Below, one piece after another: positions 18,613 to 27,983 of a DNA stretch of 64,000 nt (positions are counted from its first letter, which is position 1; the number at the start of each line of letters is the position of its first letter). Both the position numbers and the translations under genes were made by a program. This stretch comes from Streptococcus parasanguinis. Lineage in GTDB: Bacteria > Bacillota > Bacilli > Lactobacillales > Streptococcaceae. Below the pieces are notes generated by a model. The model was not told where the DNA came from, ran no database searches, and saw only the letters and a program-made list of their open reading frames with translations. The stretch is taken from NCBI RefSeq assembly GCF_901875555.1, contig NZ_CABFMD010000001.1, forward strand, positions 26,170 through 90,169, given 5' to 3'.

Positions 18613-18818
18613 AAAGAGTATTAGATGGGATTGGCTAATAGAGTAATCCTACAGAACCAGTTGCCGCAGTGATAAAGGTATCGTTAGAGAAACTAACGAT
18701 ACCAGGCAAAATTGGAGACTATAGGCTCCAATTTTAGCAATGAAACGACACAGTCGGTTGCTTGCGTGCCAATCACATAAGGCAAACTGGAAAAAAAGAT
18801 ATTTTTCGGAGAAAAAAC
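18613..18818 (+). other. Folded glyQ-glyS spacer
   Basis: This 206-base spacer lies within the operon and holds no open frame of note. It contains two strong hairpins: an 11-bp perfect stem (18677-18687/18693-18703, loop AGAAA) and a 10-bp perfect stem (18708-18717/18726-18735). Longer-range complements are GATTGGC (18629-18635) with GCCAATC (18768-18774), and CCAGTTGCC (18657-18665) with GGCAAACTGG (18781-18790, one bulge). These last two cross, so they imply a pseudoknot or alternative folds. The second 3' strand ends close to the glyS ribosome site. Confidence 0.6.
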
Positions 18819-20855
18819 ATGACAAAAAACTTATTAGTAGAATTAGGACTTGAAGAGTTGCCAGCCTACGTTGTCACACCAAGTGAAAAACAACTCGGTG
18901 AAAAAATGGCAGCCTTCTTGGATGACAACCGTCTTTCATACGAAAGTATTCAAACCTTCTCAACACCTCGCCGTTTGGCTGTCCGTGTCATTGGCTTGGC
19001 TGATCAACAATCTGATTTGACAGAAGATTTTAAAGGACCTTCTAAGAAGATCGCCTTGGATGCTGATGGAAACTTCTCAAAAGCGGCGCAAGGCTTTGTC
19101 CGTGGAAAAGGCTTGACCGTTGACGACATTGAATTCCGTGAAGTTAAAGGGGAAGAATACGTCTACGTGACGAAACATGAATCTGGAAAACCTGCCAAAG
19201 AAGTCTTGGCTGGCGTTCCAGAAGTGCTTGCTTCATTGACCTTCCCTGTTAGCATGCACTGGGCGAATAACACCTTTGAATACATCCGCCCTGTCCACAC
19301 TTTGGTTGTCCTTTTGGGCGACGAAGCGCTTGACCTTGATTTCTTGGATATCCATTCAGGTCGTGTGAGTCGCGGACACCGTTTCCTTGGACATGAAGTG
19401 GAAATCACCAATGCAGATTCTTATGAAGAAGACCTTCGTACCGTTTACGTGATTGCTGACAGCAAGGAACGTGAAAACATGATTCGTGAGCAAATCAAAA
19501 CCATCGAAGCAGAACAAGGTGTTCAAGTACAAATCGAAGAAGGACTTTTGAACGAAGTCTTGAACTTGGTGGAATACCCAACTGCCTTCATGGGAAGTTT
19601 TGACACCAAATATTTGGACGTTCCAGAAGAAGTCTTGGTGACCTCAATGGAAACCCACCAACGTTACTTTGTTGTACGTGACCTAGATGGTACGCTCAAA
19701 CCAAACTTCATCTCAGTCCGTAATGGGAACGCTGAGCACTTGGAAAATGTTATCCGAGGAAATGAAAAAGTCTTGGTGGCACGTCTTGAAGATGGTGAAT
19801 TCTTCTGGCGTGAAGACCAAAAACTCAAGATTGAAGACCTCGTGGCTAAATTGGCCAACGTAACCTTCCATGAAAAAATTGGTTCCCTTTCAGAACACAT
19901 GGCCCGTGCTGGTGTTATTGCAGCATCATTGGCTAAACAAGCTGGTTTGACTGCTGAAGAAACGGCAGCCGTAGCGCGTGCAGCGGAAATTTACAAATTT
20001 GACCTCTTGACGGGTATGGTCGGAGAGTTTGATGAGCTTCAAGGAATTATGGGTGAAAAATATGCCCTTCTCGCTGGTGAAGATGCTGCGGTTGCGACAG
20101 CTATTCGTGAGCACTACCTTCCTGATTCAGCAGATGGTGCCCTTCCAGAGACCAAGGTTGGTGCTATCCTTGCGCTTGCAGATAAATTGGATACCCTCCT
20201 TTCCTTCTTCTCAGTTGGTTTGATCCCATCAGGTTCAAACGACCCTTATGCGCTTCGTCGTGCAACACAAGGGATTGTTCGTATCTTAGATGCCTTTGGT
20301 TGGCACATTCCTATGGATGAGTTAATCGACAGCCTTTACGGACTTTCATTTGATAGCCTTTCTTATGACAATCAAGCAGAAGTGCTTAACTTCATCAAGG
20401 CGCGTGTGGACAAGATGATGGGACGCACATCTAAAGACATCAAAGAAGCTGTACTTGCTGCTTCAAACTTCGTGGTAGCGGATATGCTGGAAGCAGCAGA
20501 TGCCCTTTCAGAAGCTGCGAAGACGGACGGTTACAAGGCAGCTGTTGAGTCCCTCTCTCGTGCCTTCAACTTGGCTGAAAAAGCAGATGCTTCAGTAGCA
20601 GTCGATGCTAGCCTCTTTGAAAATAACCAAGAAAAAGCTCTCGCTCAAGCAGCAGAAAGTCTCGAATTGACTGGTTCAGCTAGTGATAAATTAGCTCAAC
20701 TCTTTGCCCTTAGCCCAGTCATCGATGCCTTCTTTGACAATACCATGGTCATGGCAGAAGATGAAGCTTTGAAAAATAACCGTTTGGCTATTCTTGCTAA
20801 TCTAGTAGCAAAAGCCAATAAAGTCGCTGCCTTTAATCAATTGAACACTAAATAA
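18819..20855 (+). CDS. glyS: Glycyl-tRNA synthetase beta subunit
   Basis: A 678-residue beta subunit that binds tRNA-Gly and completes the alpha2beta2 enzyme. It starts [16 protein letters not shown] as in other bacterial GlyS, has the conserved TPRRLAV segment near residue 50, an HD-like [20 protein letters not shown] segment near 390 and the C-terminal anticodon-binding helical domain. The frame is open back to 18762, but ATG 18819 with GGAG at 18808-18811 gives the family length. It is separated from glyQ by the folded spacer. Confidence 0.96.
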   Translation: MTKNLLVELGLEELPAYVVTPSEKQLGEKMAAFLDDNRLSYESIQTFSTPRRLAVRVIGLADQQSDLTEDFKGPSKKIALDADGNFSKAAQGFVRGKGLTVDDIEFREVKGEEYVYVTKHESGKPAKEVLAGVPEVLASLTFPVSMHWANNTFEYIRPVHTLVVLLGDEALDLDFLDIHSGRVSRGHRFLGHEVEITNADSYEEDLRTVYVIADSKERENMIREQIKTIEAEQGVQVQIEEGLLNEVLNLVEYPTAFMGSFDTKYLDVPEEVLVTSMETHQRYFVVRDLDGTLKPNFISVRNGNAEHLENVIRGNEKVLVARLEDGEFFWREDQKLKIEDLVAKLANVTFHEKIGSLSEHMARAGVIAASLAKQAGLTAEETAAVARAAEIYKFDLLTGMVGEFDELQGIMGEKYALLAGEDAAVATAIREHYLPDSADGALPETKVGAILALADKLDTLLSFFSVGLIPSGSNDPYALRRATQGIVRILDAFGWHIPMDELIDSLYGLSFDSLSYDNQAEVLNFIKARVDKMMGRTSKDIKEAVLAASNFVVADMLEAADALSEAAKTDGYKAAVESLSRAFNLAEKADASVAVDASLFENNQEKALAQAAESLELTGSASDKLAQLFALSPVIDAFFDNTMVMAEDEALKNNRLAILANLVAKANKVAAFNQLNTK

Positions 20856-20888
20856 TGACCTGGTGACAGGTAGAAAGTAGGTCTGATA

Positions 20889-21146
20889 ATGACACCTGAA
20901 AAAATCGCTCGGATTAATGAGCTTGCAAAAAAGAAAAAAGAAGTTGGCTTAACACCGGAAGAAGCAGTTGAACAAGCTGAACTTCGCGAAGAATATATTG
21001 AAGGTTATCGTCGTTCCGTTCGTCACCACATCGAAGGAATCAAAATTGTGGATGAAGAAGGAAACGATGTGACACCTGAAAAACTTCGCCAGGTGCAACG
21101 TGAAAAAGGCTTGCACGGACGCAGCCTTGATGATCCAAACTCATGA
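20889..21146 (+). CDS. DUF896 (YnzC/UPF0291) family protein
   Basis: An 85-residue protein with the family's helical hairpin ([29 protein letters not shown] split across residues 7-36) and the C-terminal LHGRSLDDP motif. Bacillus members are small cytosolic proteins, one of them linked to the SOS response region, but no biochemical role is established to my knowledge. It follows glyS by 33 bases and is probably co-transcribed. A hairpin (AGAGTGTCG/CGACACTCT) follows the stop. Confidence 0.88.
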   Translation: MTPEKIARINELAKKKKEVGLTPEEAVEQAELREEYIEGYRRSVRHHIEGIKIVDEEGNDVTPEKLRQVQREKGLHGRSLDDPNS

Positions 21147-21151
21147 TAGAA

Positions 21152-21188
21152 GAAGAGTGTCGGAGAAATTTCGACACTCTCTTCGTTT
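21152..21188 (+). terminator. Hairpin terminator after the DUF896 gene
   Basis: AGAGTGTCG (21154-21162) pairs with CGACACTCT (21172-21180), extended by GAAG/CTTC-like bases; the T-run is weak. Confidence 0.65.
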
Positions 21189-21221
21189 TGAAAACAAAAA
21201 TTCAGAATATTCTGCACTATA

Positions 21222-21250
21222 TTGACCGATTGTAAAAATCATGGTATAGT
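21222..21250 (+). promoter_or_regulatory. Promoter of the amino-acid permease gene
   Basis: TTGACC at 21222-21227, a 17-base spacer and TATAGT at 21245-21250 with a TGG extended -10. Confidence 0.8.
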
Positions 21251-21314
21251 ATAGATTGTGAAAAATTTAAAGTGTATTTTTCTAGAATACAGATAAGATA
21301 ATTGGAGTAGTGAT

Positions 21315-22697
21315 ATGTCAAAAAAACTTCACTCGAATGAAGAAACTGAAAATGGGATGGTCCGGGGTCTGCAAAATCGGCATGTGCAGCTGATTGCGAT
21401 TGCAGGGACCATTGGGACAGGACTCTTTCTAGGAGCAGGGCGTTCCCTCTCTCTAACGGGTCCATCCATAATTTTAGTCTATTTGCTGACAGGCGGCTTT
21501 ATGTATTTGATGATGCGGGCCATTGGGGAAATGCTCTATATGGATCCTGACCAACATACCTTCATCAATTTTATCACCAAGTATTTAGGAAAAGGCTGGG
21601 GATACTTTTCGGGTTGGTCCTATTGGGTTTCCTTGATATTTCTAGGAATGGCAGAGATCACAGCAGTTTCAAACTATGTTCAATTGTGGTTCCCTGATTG
21701 GCCTGCTTGGCAGATTCAAATTGTCTTTCTAGCACTGTTGAGTTGTGTGAACTTGATAGCCGTCAAGGTCTTTGGAGAGGTCGAATTTTGGTTTGGTATG
21801 ATCAAAATTATTACCATCCTAGCCTTAATCGCAACAGGTATTTTTATGGTGATGACCAACTTTGAGACACCAGCAGGACATGCCAGCTTAGCCAATATTA
21901 CCAATGGATTTCAGATGTTTCCAAATGGTTGGGTTAAGTTTGTGATGGCCTTCCAAATGGTTTTCTTTGCCTATCAGGCAATTGAGTTTGTCGGGATTAC
22001 CACTTCAGAGACCGCTAATCCTCGTCAAGTGTTACCAAAAGCGATCAAGGAAATTCCGATCCGTATTGTGATCTTCTATGTAGGAGCTTTGTTAGCCATT
22101 ATGGCTATCTTCCCTTGGCAACAGCTCCCTGTCAATAAGTCACCATTTGTGACCGTCTTTCAAATGGTTGGAATCAAGTGGGCAGCAGGTTTAATTAATT
22201 TCGTTGTCCTAACAGCTGCCGCATCTTCTTTGAATTCCACTCTCTATTCAACAGGGCGTCACTTGTACCAGATTGCAAAAGAAACACCAAACAGCAAAGT
22301 GATGAATCGTTTGAAATTGAATAGCTTATCTCGTATGGGGATTCCAAGTCGCGCGATTATTTTTTCTGCGATTGTGGTGGCTGTTTCAGCCTTTATCAAT
22401 ATCTTGCCAGGTGTTTCAGATGCCTTTGCCTTGATTACGGCATCTTCTTCTGGTGTCTACATTGCTATTTATATTTTAACCATGCTCGCCCATCTTAAGT
22501 ACCGTAAATCAAAAGAATTTATGCCAGATGGTTTTGTCATGCCAGCTTATAAAGTGTTGAATCCATTGACCATTGTTTTCTTCCTCTTTGTATTCGTTTG
22601 TCTCTTCTTGCAAGAATCAACATACATTGGAGCAATCGGAGCTACGGTCTGGATCATTCTTTTTGGGATCTACAGCAATTGGAAACATAATAAATAA
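21315..22697 (+). CDS. Amino-acid permease (APC superfamily, AAT family)
   Basis: A 460-residue, 12-segment transporter. The first membrane segment carries the APC signature AIAGTIGTGLFLGAG near residue 29, followed by the family segment EMLYMDPDQHTFINF near 75, FAYQAIEFVGITTSETANP near 215 and a hydrophilic, basic N- and C-terminus. Relatives move amino acids such as serine, alanine, glycine or others with protons; I cannot name the substrate. It is monocistronic, with its own promoter and a strong terminator. Confidence 0.88.
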   Translation: MSKKLHSNEETENGMVRGLQNRHVQLIAIAGTIGTGLFLGAGRSLSLTGPSIILVYLLTGGFMYLMMRAIGEMLYMDPDQHTFINFITKYLGKGWGYFSGWSYWVSLIFLGMAEITAVSNYVQLWFPDWPAWQIQIVFLALLSCVNLIAVKVFGEVEFWFGMIKIITILALIATGIFMVMTNFETPAGHASLANITNGFQMFPNGWVKFVMAFQMVFFAYQAIEFVGITTSETANPRQVLPKAIKEIPIRIVIFYVGALLAIMAIFPWQQLPVNKSPFVTVFQMVGIKWAAGLINFVVLTAAASSLNSTLYSTGRHLYQIAKETPNSKVMNRLKLNSLSRMGIPSRAIIFSAIVVAVSAFINILPGVSDAFALITASSSGVYIAIYILTMLAHLKYRKSKEFMPDGFVMPAYKVLNPLTIVFFLFVFVCLFLQESTYIGAIGATVWIILFGIYSNWKHNK

Positions 22698-22701
22698 ACA
22701 G

Positions 22702-22740
22702 CAAGAGGCTGGGACAAAAATCCTAGCCTCTTCTTGTTTT
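22702..22740 (+). terminator. Terminator after the permease gene
   Basis: CAAGAGGCTGGGA (22702-22714) pairs with TCCTAGCCTCTTcTTG (22721-22736), followed by T's. Confidence 0.9.
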
Positions 22741-22749
22741 TGTTTTGTT

Positions 22750-22876
22750 GAGCAAGACGCAGTGGTTGAGTGGACTCTACTAGGCTGATTTCATCAGCTT
22801 TTATAGTCCTACTCAATTGTGCGGTGGTGGGACGACGAAATCGAATTCTAACGAATGACCGATTTCTGTCCCACTT
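22750..22876 (+). repeat. Two-hairpin intergenic repeat, copy 1
   Basis: First hairpin: GAGT-GGACT / AGTCC-t-ACTC, with inner GCTGAT/ATCAGC. Second hairpin: GTGGGAC..GAAATCG / CGATTTC.GTCCCAC (about 22828-22873). The second half has a diverged, reverse-oriented relative at about 34805-34872. It resembles intergenic repeats I associate with oral streptococcal genomes, but I cannot name the family. Confidence 0.6.
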
Positions 22877-22935
22877 TCTTTACTATTTCAGAGCTCGTTT
22901 ACTTCTTTTAAGGAATTAGTTGGAGGGAACAAAAG

Positions 22936-22980
22936 AAAAACAGAGATGGAAGAAATTACTTTTCTTCCATCTCTGTTTTT
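22936..22980 (-). terminator. Bidirectional-looking terminator at the end of the minus-strand small gene
   Basis: A perfect 20-bp stem between 22936-22955 and 22961-22980. The minus-strand U-run falls at 22931-22940. The stem overlaps the last codons of the small gene. Confidence 0.8.
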
Positions 22981-23135
22981 TGTCCTTGAATGGCTTTTTT
23001 GAGCCACCAAAGTGAGCCGGCTAGGATCAGGGCAGCAAGCCAAAAAATCCAAGCCTCAATAGTGGTTAGAAAAAAGTAGAGAGCGATAGCATCGGCCAAT
23101 AAAAGTGGGATGAGAGTCTGTTTTCTTAATTTCAT
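22956..23135 (-). CDS. 59-residue two-segment membrane protein, function unknown
   Basis: An open frame on the minus strand from ATG (23133-23135) to TAA (22956-22958). The product begins MKLRKQTLIPLLLADAIA. Residues about 8-25 and 27-45 are hydrophobic with Trp/Leu-rich second segment (WIFWLAALILAGSLWWL), and the tail is charged (KKAIQGQKTEMEEK). Support for a real gene: membrane-protein composition, a strong terminator exactly at its end, and a minus-strand promoter (AAACAA/ATTGTA read from the plus strand, 23142-23169). That promoter puts the start of transcription at or next to the ATG, and there is no ribosome site, so a leaderless mRNA is predicted. I do not recognise a homologue. Confidence 0.6.
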   Translation of the reverse strand: MKLRKQTLIPLLLADAIALYFFLTTIEAWIFWLAALILAGSLWWLKKAIQGQKTEMEEK

Positions 23136-23141
23136 AAGAAT

Positions 23142-23169
23142 ATTGTATCATAAATCCTAGAGGAAACAA
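23142..23169 (-). promoter_or_regulatory. Promoter of the 59-residue protein gene
   Basis: Minus strand: TTGTTT, a 16-base spacer, TACAAT. The -10 ends 7 bases before the ATG. Confidence 0.5.
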
Positions 23170-23267
23170 GTGAAATCAAGACTTTCTAGGTATTTTGTAG
23201 GATCCGAAAAGGTCAAATAGGATTAGTTAGTGAATTTTCTTTCAGGAGTGCATCTTGGTCCCATTTG

Positions 23268-23276
23268 TGGTAAAAT
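23268..23276 (+). promoter_or_regulatory. Extended -10 promoter of rsmH
   Basis: TGG-TAAAAT at 23268-23276; no convincing -35. The start codon at 23286 is only 9 bases after the -10. Confidence 0.55.
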
Positions 23277-23285
23277 AGTAAAGAT

Positions 23286-24236
23286 ATGAGTAAAGAATTT
23301 CATCATGTAACGGTTTTGCTTCATGAAACGATCGATATGCTGGATGTTAAGCCAGATGGGATCTATGTAGACGCCACATTGGGTGGGGCAGGCCACAGCG
23401 AATATTTGTTAACAAAATTAAATGAATCAGGCCATCTCTATGCCTTTGACCAAGATCAGCATGCGATTGAGAATGCTAAGATTCGTTTAGCTCCATTCAT
23501 CGAGAAAGGCATGGTGACCTTCATTAAGGATAACTTTCGTCATTTAAAGGAACGTCTTAACGAATTGGGTGTGACTGAAATTGATGGAATCTGTTATGAC
23601 TTAGGTGTGTCTAGTCCTCAGTTAGATGAACGGGAACGTGGATTTTCTTACAAGAAAGATGCGCCGTTGGACATGCGGATGAATCAAGAAGCTTCCTTAA
23701 CAGCCTATGAGGTGGTTAATAACTACGATTACCATGATCTAGTTCGCATTTTTTTCAAATATGGAGAGGACAAATTTTCCAAGCAAATTGCGCGGAAAAT
23801 TGAGCAAGCGCGAGCAATTAAACCGATTGAAACGACGACTGAATTAGCAGAGATTATTAAATCTGCTAAACCAGCTAAGGAGCTCAAGAAAAAGGGTCAT
23901 CCTGCTAAACAGATCTTTCAAGCCATTCGTATCGAAGTCAATGATGAACTGGGAGCGGCGGATGAATCGATTCAGCAAGCCATGGATTTGTTGGCCCTCG
24001 ATGGTCGTATTTCTGTGATTACCTTTCATTCGTTAGAGGATCGATTGACCAAACAATTGTTTAAAGAAGCTTCGACGGTTGAGGTTCCAAAGGGGCTTCC
24101 CTTTATTCCAGATGATTTGAAACCAAAGATGGAGTTGGTCAACCGGAAGCCTATTTTTCCAAGTGATGAAGAGCTTGAGGATAATAATCGATCCCATTCA
24201 GCAAAATTACGGGTTGCTCGTAAAATACACAAGTAA
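23286..24236 (+). CDS. rsmH: 16S rRNA (cytosine1402-N4)-methyltransferase
   Basis: A 316-residue SAM-dependent methyltransferase (formerly MraW) acting on C1402 of 16S rRNA. The SAM motif [12 protein letters not shown] is near residue 27, the family segment [18 protein letters not shown] near 108 and [10 protein letters not shown] near 245. It heads the division/wall cluster with ftsL, pbpX and mraY, the streptococcal version of the dcw operon. There is no clear ribosome-binding site before the ATG, and the only -10 is so close that the message would have almost no leader. Confidence 0.96.
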   Translation: MSKEFHHVTVLLHETIDMLDVKPDGIYVDATLGGAGHSEYLLTKLNESGHLYAFDQDQHAIENAKIRLAPFIEKGMVTFIKDNFRHLKERLNELGVTEIDGICYDLGVSSPQLDERERGFSYKKDAPLDMRMNQEASLTAYEVVNNYDYHDLVRIFFKYGEDKFSKQIARKIEQARAIKPIETTTELAEIIKSAKPAKELKKKGHPAKQIFQAIRIEVNDELGAADESIQQAMDLLALDGRISVITFHSLEDRLTKQLFKEASTVEVPKGLPFIPDDLKPKMELVNRKPIFPSDEELEDNNRSHSAKLRVARKIHK

Positions 24237-24247
24237 GAGGAATTGAT

Positions 24248-24583
24248 ATGGCAGCAAGAGATGAGAGAACAAGAACACAGGTATTGCAAGACCACTTTCG
24301 CCGTTTCTCTAGAGTAGAAAAGGCTTTTTATGGGTCGATTGTCCTAACAGCTGTGATTTTAGCCATCAGTATTGTCTTTATGCAAACACGGATTTTGCAA
24401 GTTCAGAATCAATTGACAGATTTAAATACAGAACTGGAAGCAAAGAAAACAGAATTGGAAGATGTTCGTCAAGAGGTCAATGAATTGACGCGCTATGATC
24501 GGTTGTCGCAGCTGGCCAGTTCGCAAGGAATGAAGTTACAAAAAGAAAATCGAAAAACAGTGAGTGCAAGTAGTGATGAATAA
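24248..24583 (+). CDS. ftsL: Cell division protein FtsL
   Basis: A 111-residue bitopic membrane protein of the divisome. A basic cytoplasmic N-terminus, one membrane segment (about residues 34-54, [17 protein letters not shown]) and an extracellular coiled-coil/leucine-zipper region (about 55-100). It partners DivIB and DivIC and helps localise PBP2X-FtsW. It overlaps the pbpX start by 8 bases, implying translational coupling. The identification rests on topology and position; sequence is poorly conserved in this family. Confidence 0.92.
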   Translation: MAARDERTRTQVLQDHFRRFSRVEKAFYGSIVLTAVILAISIVFMQTRILQVQNQLTDLNTELEAKKTELEDVRQEVNELTRYDRLSQLASSQGMKLQKENRKTVSASSDE

Positions 24584-26855
24584 ATTTAAAAAGTTTTTGA
24601 TTCGGTATTCGGTGAAAAAACGCCGTTTACCGGCTCAAAATCGAAAACAAGTTGGGAAAAACCTCAGTGTACTGGCGATTTTCCTCTTTTTTCTCTTCCT
24701 TTTAAATTTTGCTCTGATTATAGGCACCGATAAGAAATTTGGTGTCACCTTATCGGACCAGGCCAAAAAGGTACATGAAGAAACCGTCATTGTTCCTGCA
24801 AAACGAGGCACGATTTACGATCGAAATGGTGCTGTGATTGCAGAAGATGCAACAACCTATAATGTTTATGCGGTTATCGATAAAAAGTACAAGTCTGCTA
24901 CAGGAAAGATCTTATATGTAGAAGAGAATCAGTTTAAAAAAGTAGCGGAGATTTTTAAGCAGTACTTGGGAATGGATGAAAATTATGTTGTCCAACAATT
25001 GTCTCAAAAGAAATTAAAACAGGTTTCTTTTGGATCCAACGGTAATGGGATTACTTATAGCAATATGACAGCCATTCGTGACGCCCTTGAAGCAGCAAAG
25101 ATCGAGGGGATCGCTTTTACAACGAGTCCAAATCGGAGCTATAAAAATGGAGTCTTTGCCTCTCAATTTATTGGCCAAGCTTCTCTTCAGGAAGACAAAG
25201 ATGGCAATAAAACCTTGAAGGGGCAATCAGGGATGGAGAAATCCCTCGATCGTATTCTCGCTGGTCAAAATGGGGTTATCACCTATGACAAAGACCGAAA
25301 CGGGAATATCGTTCCTGGTTCAGATAAGGTTTCTGTCAAAACAGAAGATGGAAAAGATGTCTATACGACTATTTCAGCAGAATTACAAACCTACCTTGAG
25401 ACACGAATGGATGTTTTCCAAGAAAAAGTAAAAGGAAAGTATGTTAGTGCGACTCTTGTGAGTGCAAAAACTGGAGAAATCCTGGCGACAACGCAACGTC
25501 CATCCTATAATGCGGATACCAAACAAGGGTTGGATCTGAAAAACTTGAAAACCTGGAATACCATCCTTTATCAAGATCAGTATGAGCCGGGTTCAACGAT
25601 GAAGGTCATGTTATTAGCTTCGGCGATTGATCATGGAACCTTCCCAGCCTATAATGAAGTATACTACAGTAACGAACTACAAGTAAAAGATGCGACCATC
25701 CGTGACTGGGATGTCAATATGGGGCTGGCTGAAGGTCGCTATATGAATATCGCACAGGGCTTTGCTTACTCAAGTAACGTGGGGATGACTCGCTTAGAGC
25801 AAAAGATGGGAAATGCTGTCTGGATGGACTACCTAACCCGCTTTAAATTCGGTCTTCCGACCCGTTTTGGAATGGGAAATGAAGCTTACGGGAGTCTTCC
25901 AGGGGATTATGTCAGTCAAGCCATGTCTTCCTTCGGTCAAGGGATTTCCGTCAGTCAAACCCAAATGTTACGGGCCTTTAGTGCCATCGCTAATGATGGG
26001 CAAATGTTAGAGCCGAAGTTTATTAGTGCTATTTACGATAAAAAATCAGACACAGCCCGCAAATCAAAAAAAGAAGTTGTTGGAAAACCAGTTTCAGGTT
26101 CAGCTGCGCAACAGACACGGAACTATATGATCACCGTCGGAACAGATCCAGAGTATGGAACCTTGTACAGTGATGGACCCATCATTCAGGTACCCGGTCA
26201 AAACGTTGCGGTGAAATCAGGGACTGCCCAAATGGCCACGGATAAAGGATACTTGCAAGGAGAAAATGATTATATCTACTCGGTTGTAGCCATGACACCT
26301 GCAGAAGATCCTGAATTCATCATGTATGTGACGGTCCAACAACCAGAAGTGAAATTCTCATTCACCAGCTGGGAAGAGCTGGTCAATCCTATTTTGGAAG
26401 ATGCAGTTGCTTTAAAAGACGAATTGCATTTGACATCAGAGGCACCAACTTTGGATGATGTGACCAAAGAAACGACCTACAAAATCCCTTCAGTAGAAAC
26501 TCTCTCTAAGGAGTTGAATCTGAAACAAAATCTGAGCCCAGGTGCTTATTCAGAGGAATTGCGTCGCAATTTGGTGCAACCAATTGTCCTAGGAACCGGG
26601 GAAAATATCCGCAAAATGTCTGTGGATGTAGGCTCTAAAGTCAAAGCCAATCAACAAGTATTGTTATTGACAGAAGACTTTGATGCGGTTCCAGATATGT
26701 ATGGTTGGACTAAGAAAAATGCAGACATCTTTGGAGAATGGACTGGAATTGAAATTACCTATAAAGGTAGTGGAAAGAAAGTAACCAAACAAAGTGTCAA
26801 AATGAACACCTCACTCAATAAAACCAAAAAGATTACGTTAACATTAGGAGACTAA
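24576..26855 (+). CDS. pbpX: Penicillin-binding protein 2X
   Basis: A 759-residue class B PBP, the septal transpeptidase. One N-terminal membrane segment (about 30-50), dimerisation/pedestal domain, transpeptidase domain with STMK at 340-343, SSN at 399-401 and KSGT at 547-550, then two PASTA domains to the end. The Thr after the active-site Ser is retained, as in penicillin-susceptible streptococci; other resistance positions cannot be judged from here. ATG 24576 is used rather than the upstream 24564 frame extension because the N-terminus [11 protein letters not shown] matches the family. Confidence 0.96.
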   Translation: MNKFKKFLIRYSVKKRRLPAQNRKQVGKNLSVLAIFLFFLFLLNFALIIGTDKKFGVTLSDQAKKVHEETVIVPAKRGTIYDRNGAVIAEDATTYNVYAVIDKKYKSATGKILYVEENQFKKVAEIFKQYLGMDENYVVQQLSQKKLKQVSFGSNGNGITYSNMTAIRDALEAAKIEGIAFTTSPNRSYKNGVFASQFIGQASLQEDKDGNKTLKGQSGMEKSLDRILAGQNGVITYDKDRNGNIVPGSDKVSVKTEDGKDVYTTISAELQTYLETRMDVFQEKVKGKYVSATLVSAKTGEILATTQRPSYNADTKQGLDLKNLKTWNTILYQDQYEPGSTMKVMLLASAIDHGTFPAYNEVYYSNELQVKDATIRDWDVNMGLAEGRYMNIAQGFAYSSNVGMTRLEQKMGNAVWMDYLTRFKFGLPTRFGMGNEAYGSLPGDYVSQAMSSFGQGISVSQTQMLRAFSAIANDGQMLEPKFISAIYDKKSDTARKSKKEVVGKPVSGSAAQQTRNYMITVGTDPEYGTLYSDGPIIQVPGQNVAVKSGTAQMATDKGYLQGENDYIYSVVAMTPAEDPEFIMYVTVQQPEVKFSFTSWEELVNPILEDAVALKDELHLTSEAPTLDDVTKETTYKIPSVETLSKELNLKQNLSPGAYSEELRRNLVQPIVLGTGENIRKMSVDVGSKVKANQQVLLLTEDFDAVPDMYGWTKKNADIFGEWTGIEITYKGSGKKVTKQSVKMNTSLNKTKKITLTLGD

Positions 26856-26856
26856 G

Positions 26857-27849
26857 ATGTATATTGCTACGATCCTTGTATCGTTTCTATTAACAGTGGC
26901 TGCTATTCCAGCCTTTATTCGATTTTACCATCGTGCTCATATTTCTGGGCAACAAATGCATGAAGATGTGAAACAACACAAAGCGAAAGCTGGCACTCCG
27001 ACAATGGGTGGAGTGGTGTTTCTCATTACAGCAGTTCTAGTCAGTTTTGTCGTTACCGTATTGACTGGAAATTTCACGCGACCTGTTCAACTTACTCTAT
27101 TTATCTTGATTCTATATGGAATTGTTGGATTTTTGGATGACTTTTTAAAAGTTTTTCGTAAGATTAATGAAGGGCTCAATCCAAAGCAAAAATTAGCTCT
27201 TCAACTCGTTGGTGGAATCATCTTCTATATTTTTTCTGAACGCCATGGTGCAGGAAGCCTTTTGAATGTCTTTGGTTACGATCTTTACTTGGGCCATTTC
27301 TACATTCTCTTTGCTTTGTTTTGGTTGGTTGGTTTTTCAAATGCTGTCAATTTGACAGATGGGATTGATGGATTAGCCAGCATTTCCGTTGCCATTAGCC
27401 TGAGTGCCTATTCCTTTATTGCCTATATGCAAGGAAAATGGGACATTCTCTTTGTGACTTTGAGTATGATTGGGGCCTTGCTTGGATTTTTTGTCTTCAA
27501 CCACAAGCCAGCTAAAATCTTTATGGGAGATGTCGGTAGTCTAGCTCTTGGAGGGATGCTTGCAGCCTTGTCAATGGCTCTGCATGTCGAGTGGACGCTG
27601 CTCCTGATTGGTCTGGTCTATGTCATTGAAACAGGTTCAGTGATGCTACAAGTGACCTATTTCAAATGGACCAAGAAACGCTACGGGGAAGGGCGACGGA
27701 TTTTCAGAATGACTCCTTTCCACCATCATTTAGAACTGGGTGGACTTTCTGGAAATGGCCAAAACTGGTCAGAATGGAAAGTGGATGCCTTTATGTGGTC
27801 CATTGCCTTGGTAACAAGTGTCATCACTCTTGTTCTTCTCTACTTATAA
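26857..27849 (+). CDS. mraY: Phospho-MurNAc-pentapeptide translocase MraY
   Basis: A 330-residue polytopic membrane enzyme that makes lipid I from UDP-MurNAc-pentapeptide and undecaprenyl phosphate. Conserved cytoplasmic segments: [14 protein letters not shown] (near 41), FLDDFLKV (near 89), [13 protein letters not shown] (near 160), [12 protein letters not shown] (near 218) and [12 protein letters not shown] (near 285), including the catalytic Asp residues. It begins 1 base after the pbpX stop and closes the operon before a terminator. Confidence 0.96.
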   Translation: MYIATILVSFLLTVAAIPAFIRFYHRAHISGQQMHEDVKQHKAKAGTPTMGGVVFLITAVLVSFVVTVLTGNFTRPVQLTLFILILYGIVGFLDDFLKVFRKINEGLNPKQKLALQLVGGIIFYIFSERHGAGSLLNVFGYDLYLGHFYILFALFWLVGFSNAVNLTDGIDGLASISVAISLSAYSFIAYMQGKWDILFVTLSMIGALLGFFVFNHKPAKIFMGDVGSLALGGMLAALSMALHVEWTLLLIGLVYVIETGSVMLQVTYFKWTKKRYGEGRRIFRMTPFHHHLELGGLSGNGQNWSEWKVDAFMWSIALVTSVITLVLLYL

Positions 27850-27854
27850 AAAAG

Positions 27855-27880
27855 ACGGTGGGCTTGCCCATCGTTTTTTA
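27855..27880 (+). terminator. Terminator after mraY
   Basis: ACGGTGGG (27855-27862) pairs with CCCATCGT (27867-27874, one G-T), then T's. Confidence 0.85.
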
Positions 27881-27946
27881 CTGACTCAAAGAGGCTTTGT
27901 TGGTTAGGAAAAATGACTCATAAGAGAGGCACGAAGTCAGCTTTTC

Positions 27947-27955
27947 TGATATAAT
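27947..27955 (+). promoter_or_regulatory. Extended -10 promoter of the DEAD-box helicase gene
   Basis: TGA-TATAAT at 27947-27955; the -35 region is poor. Confidence 0.6.
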
Positions 27956-27983
27956 AATAGAGATCATGAAAGGAACTGAGAAA

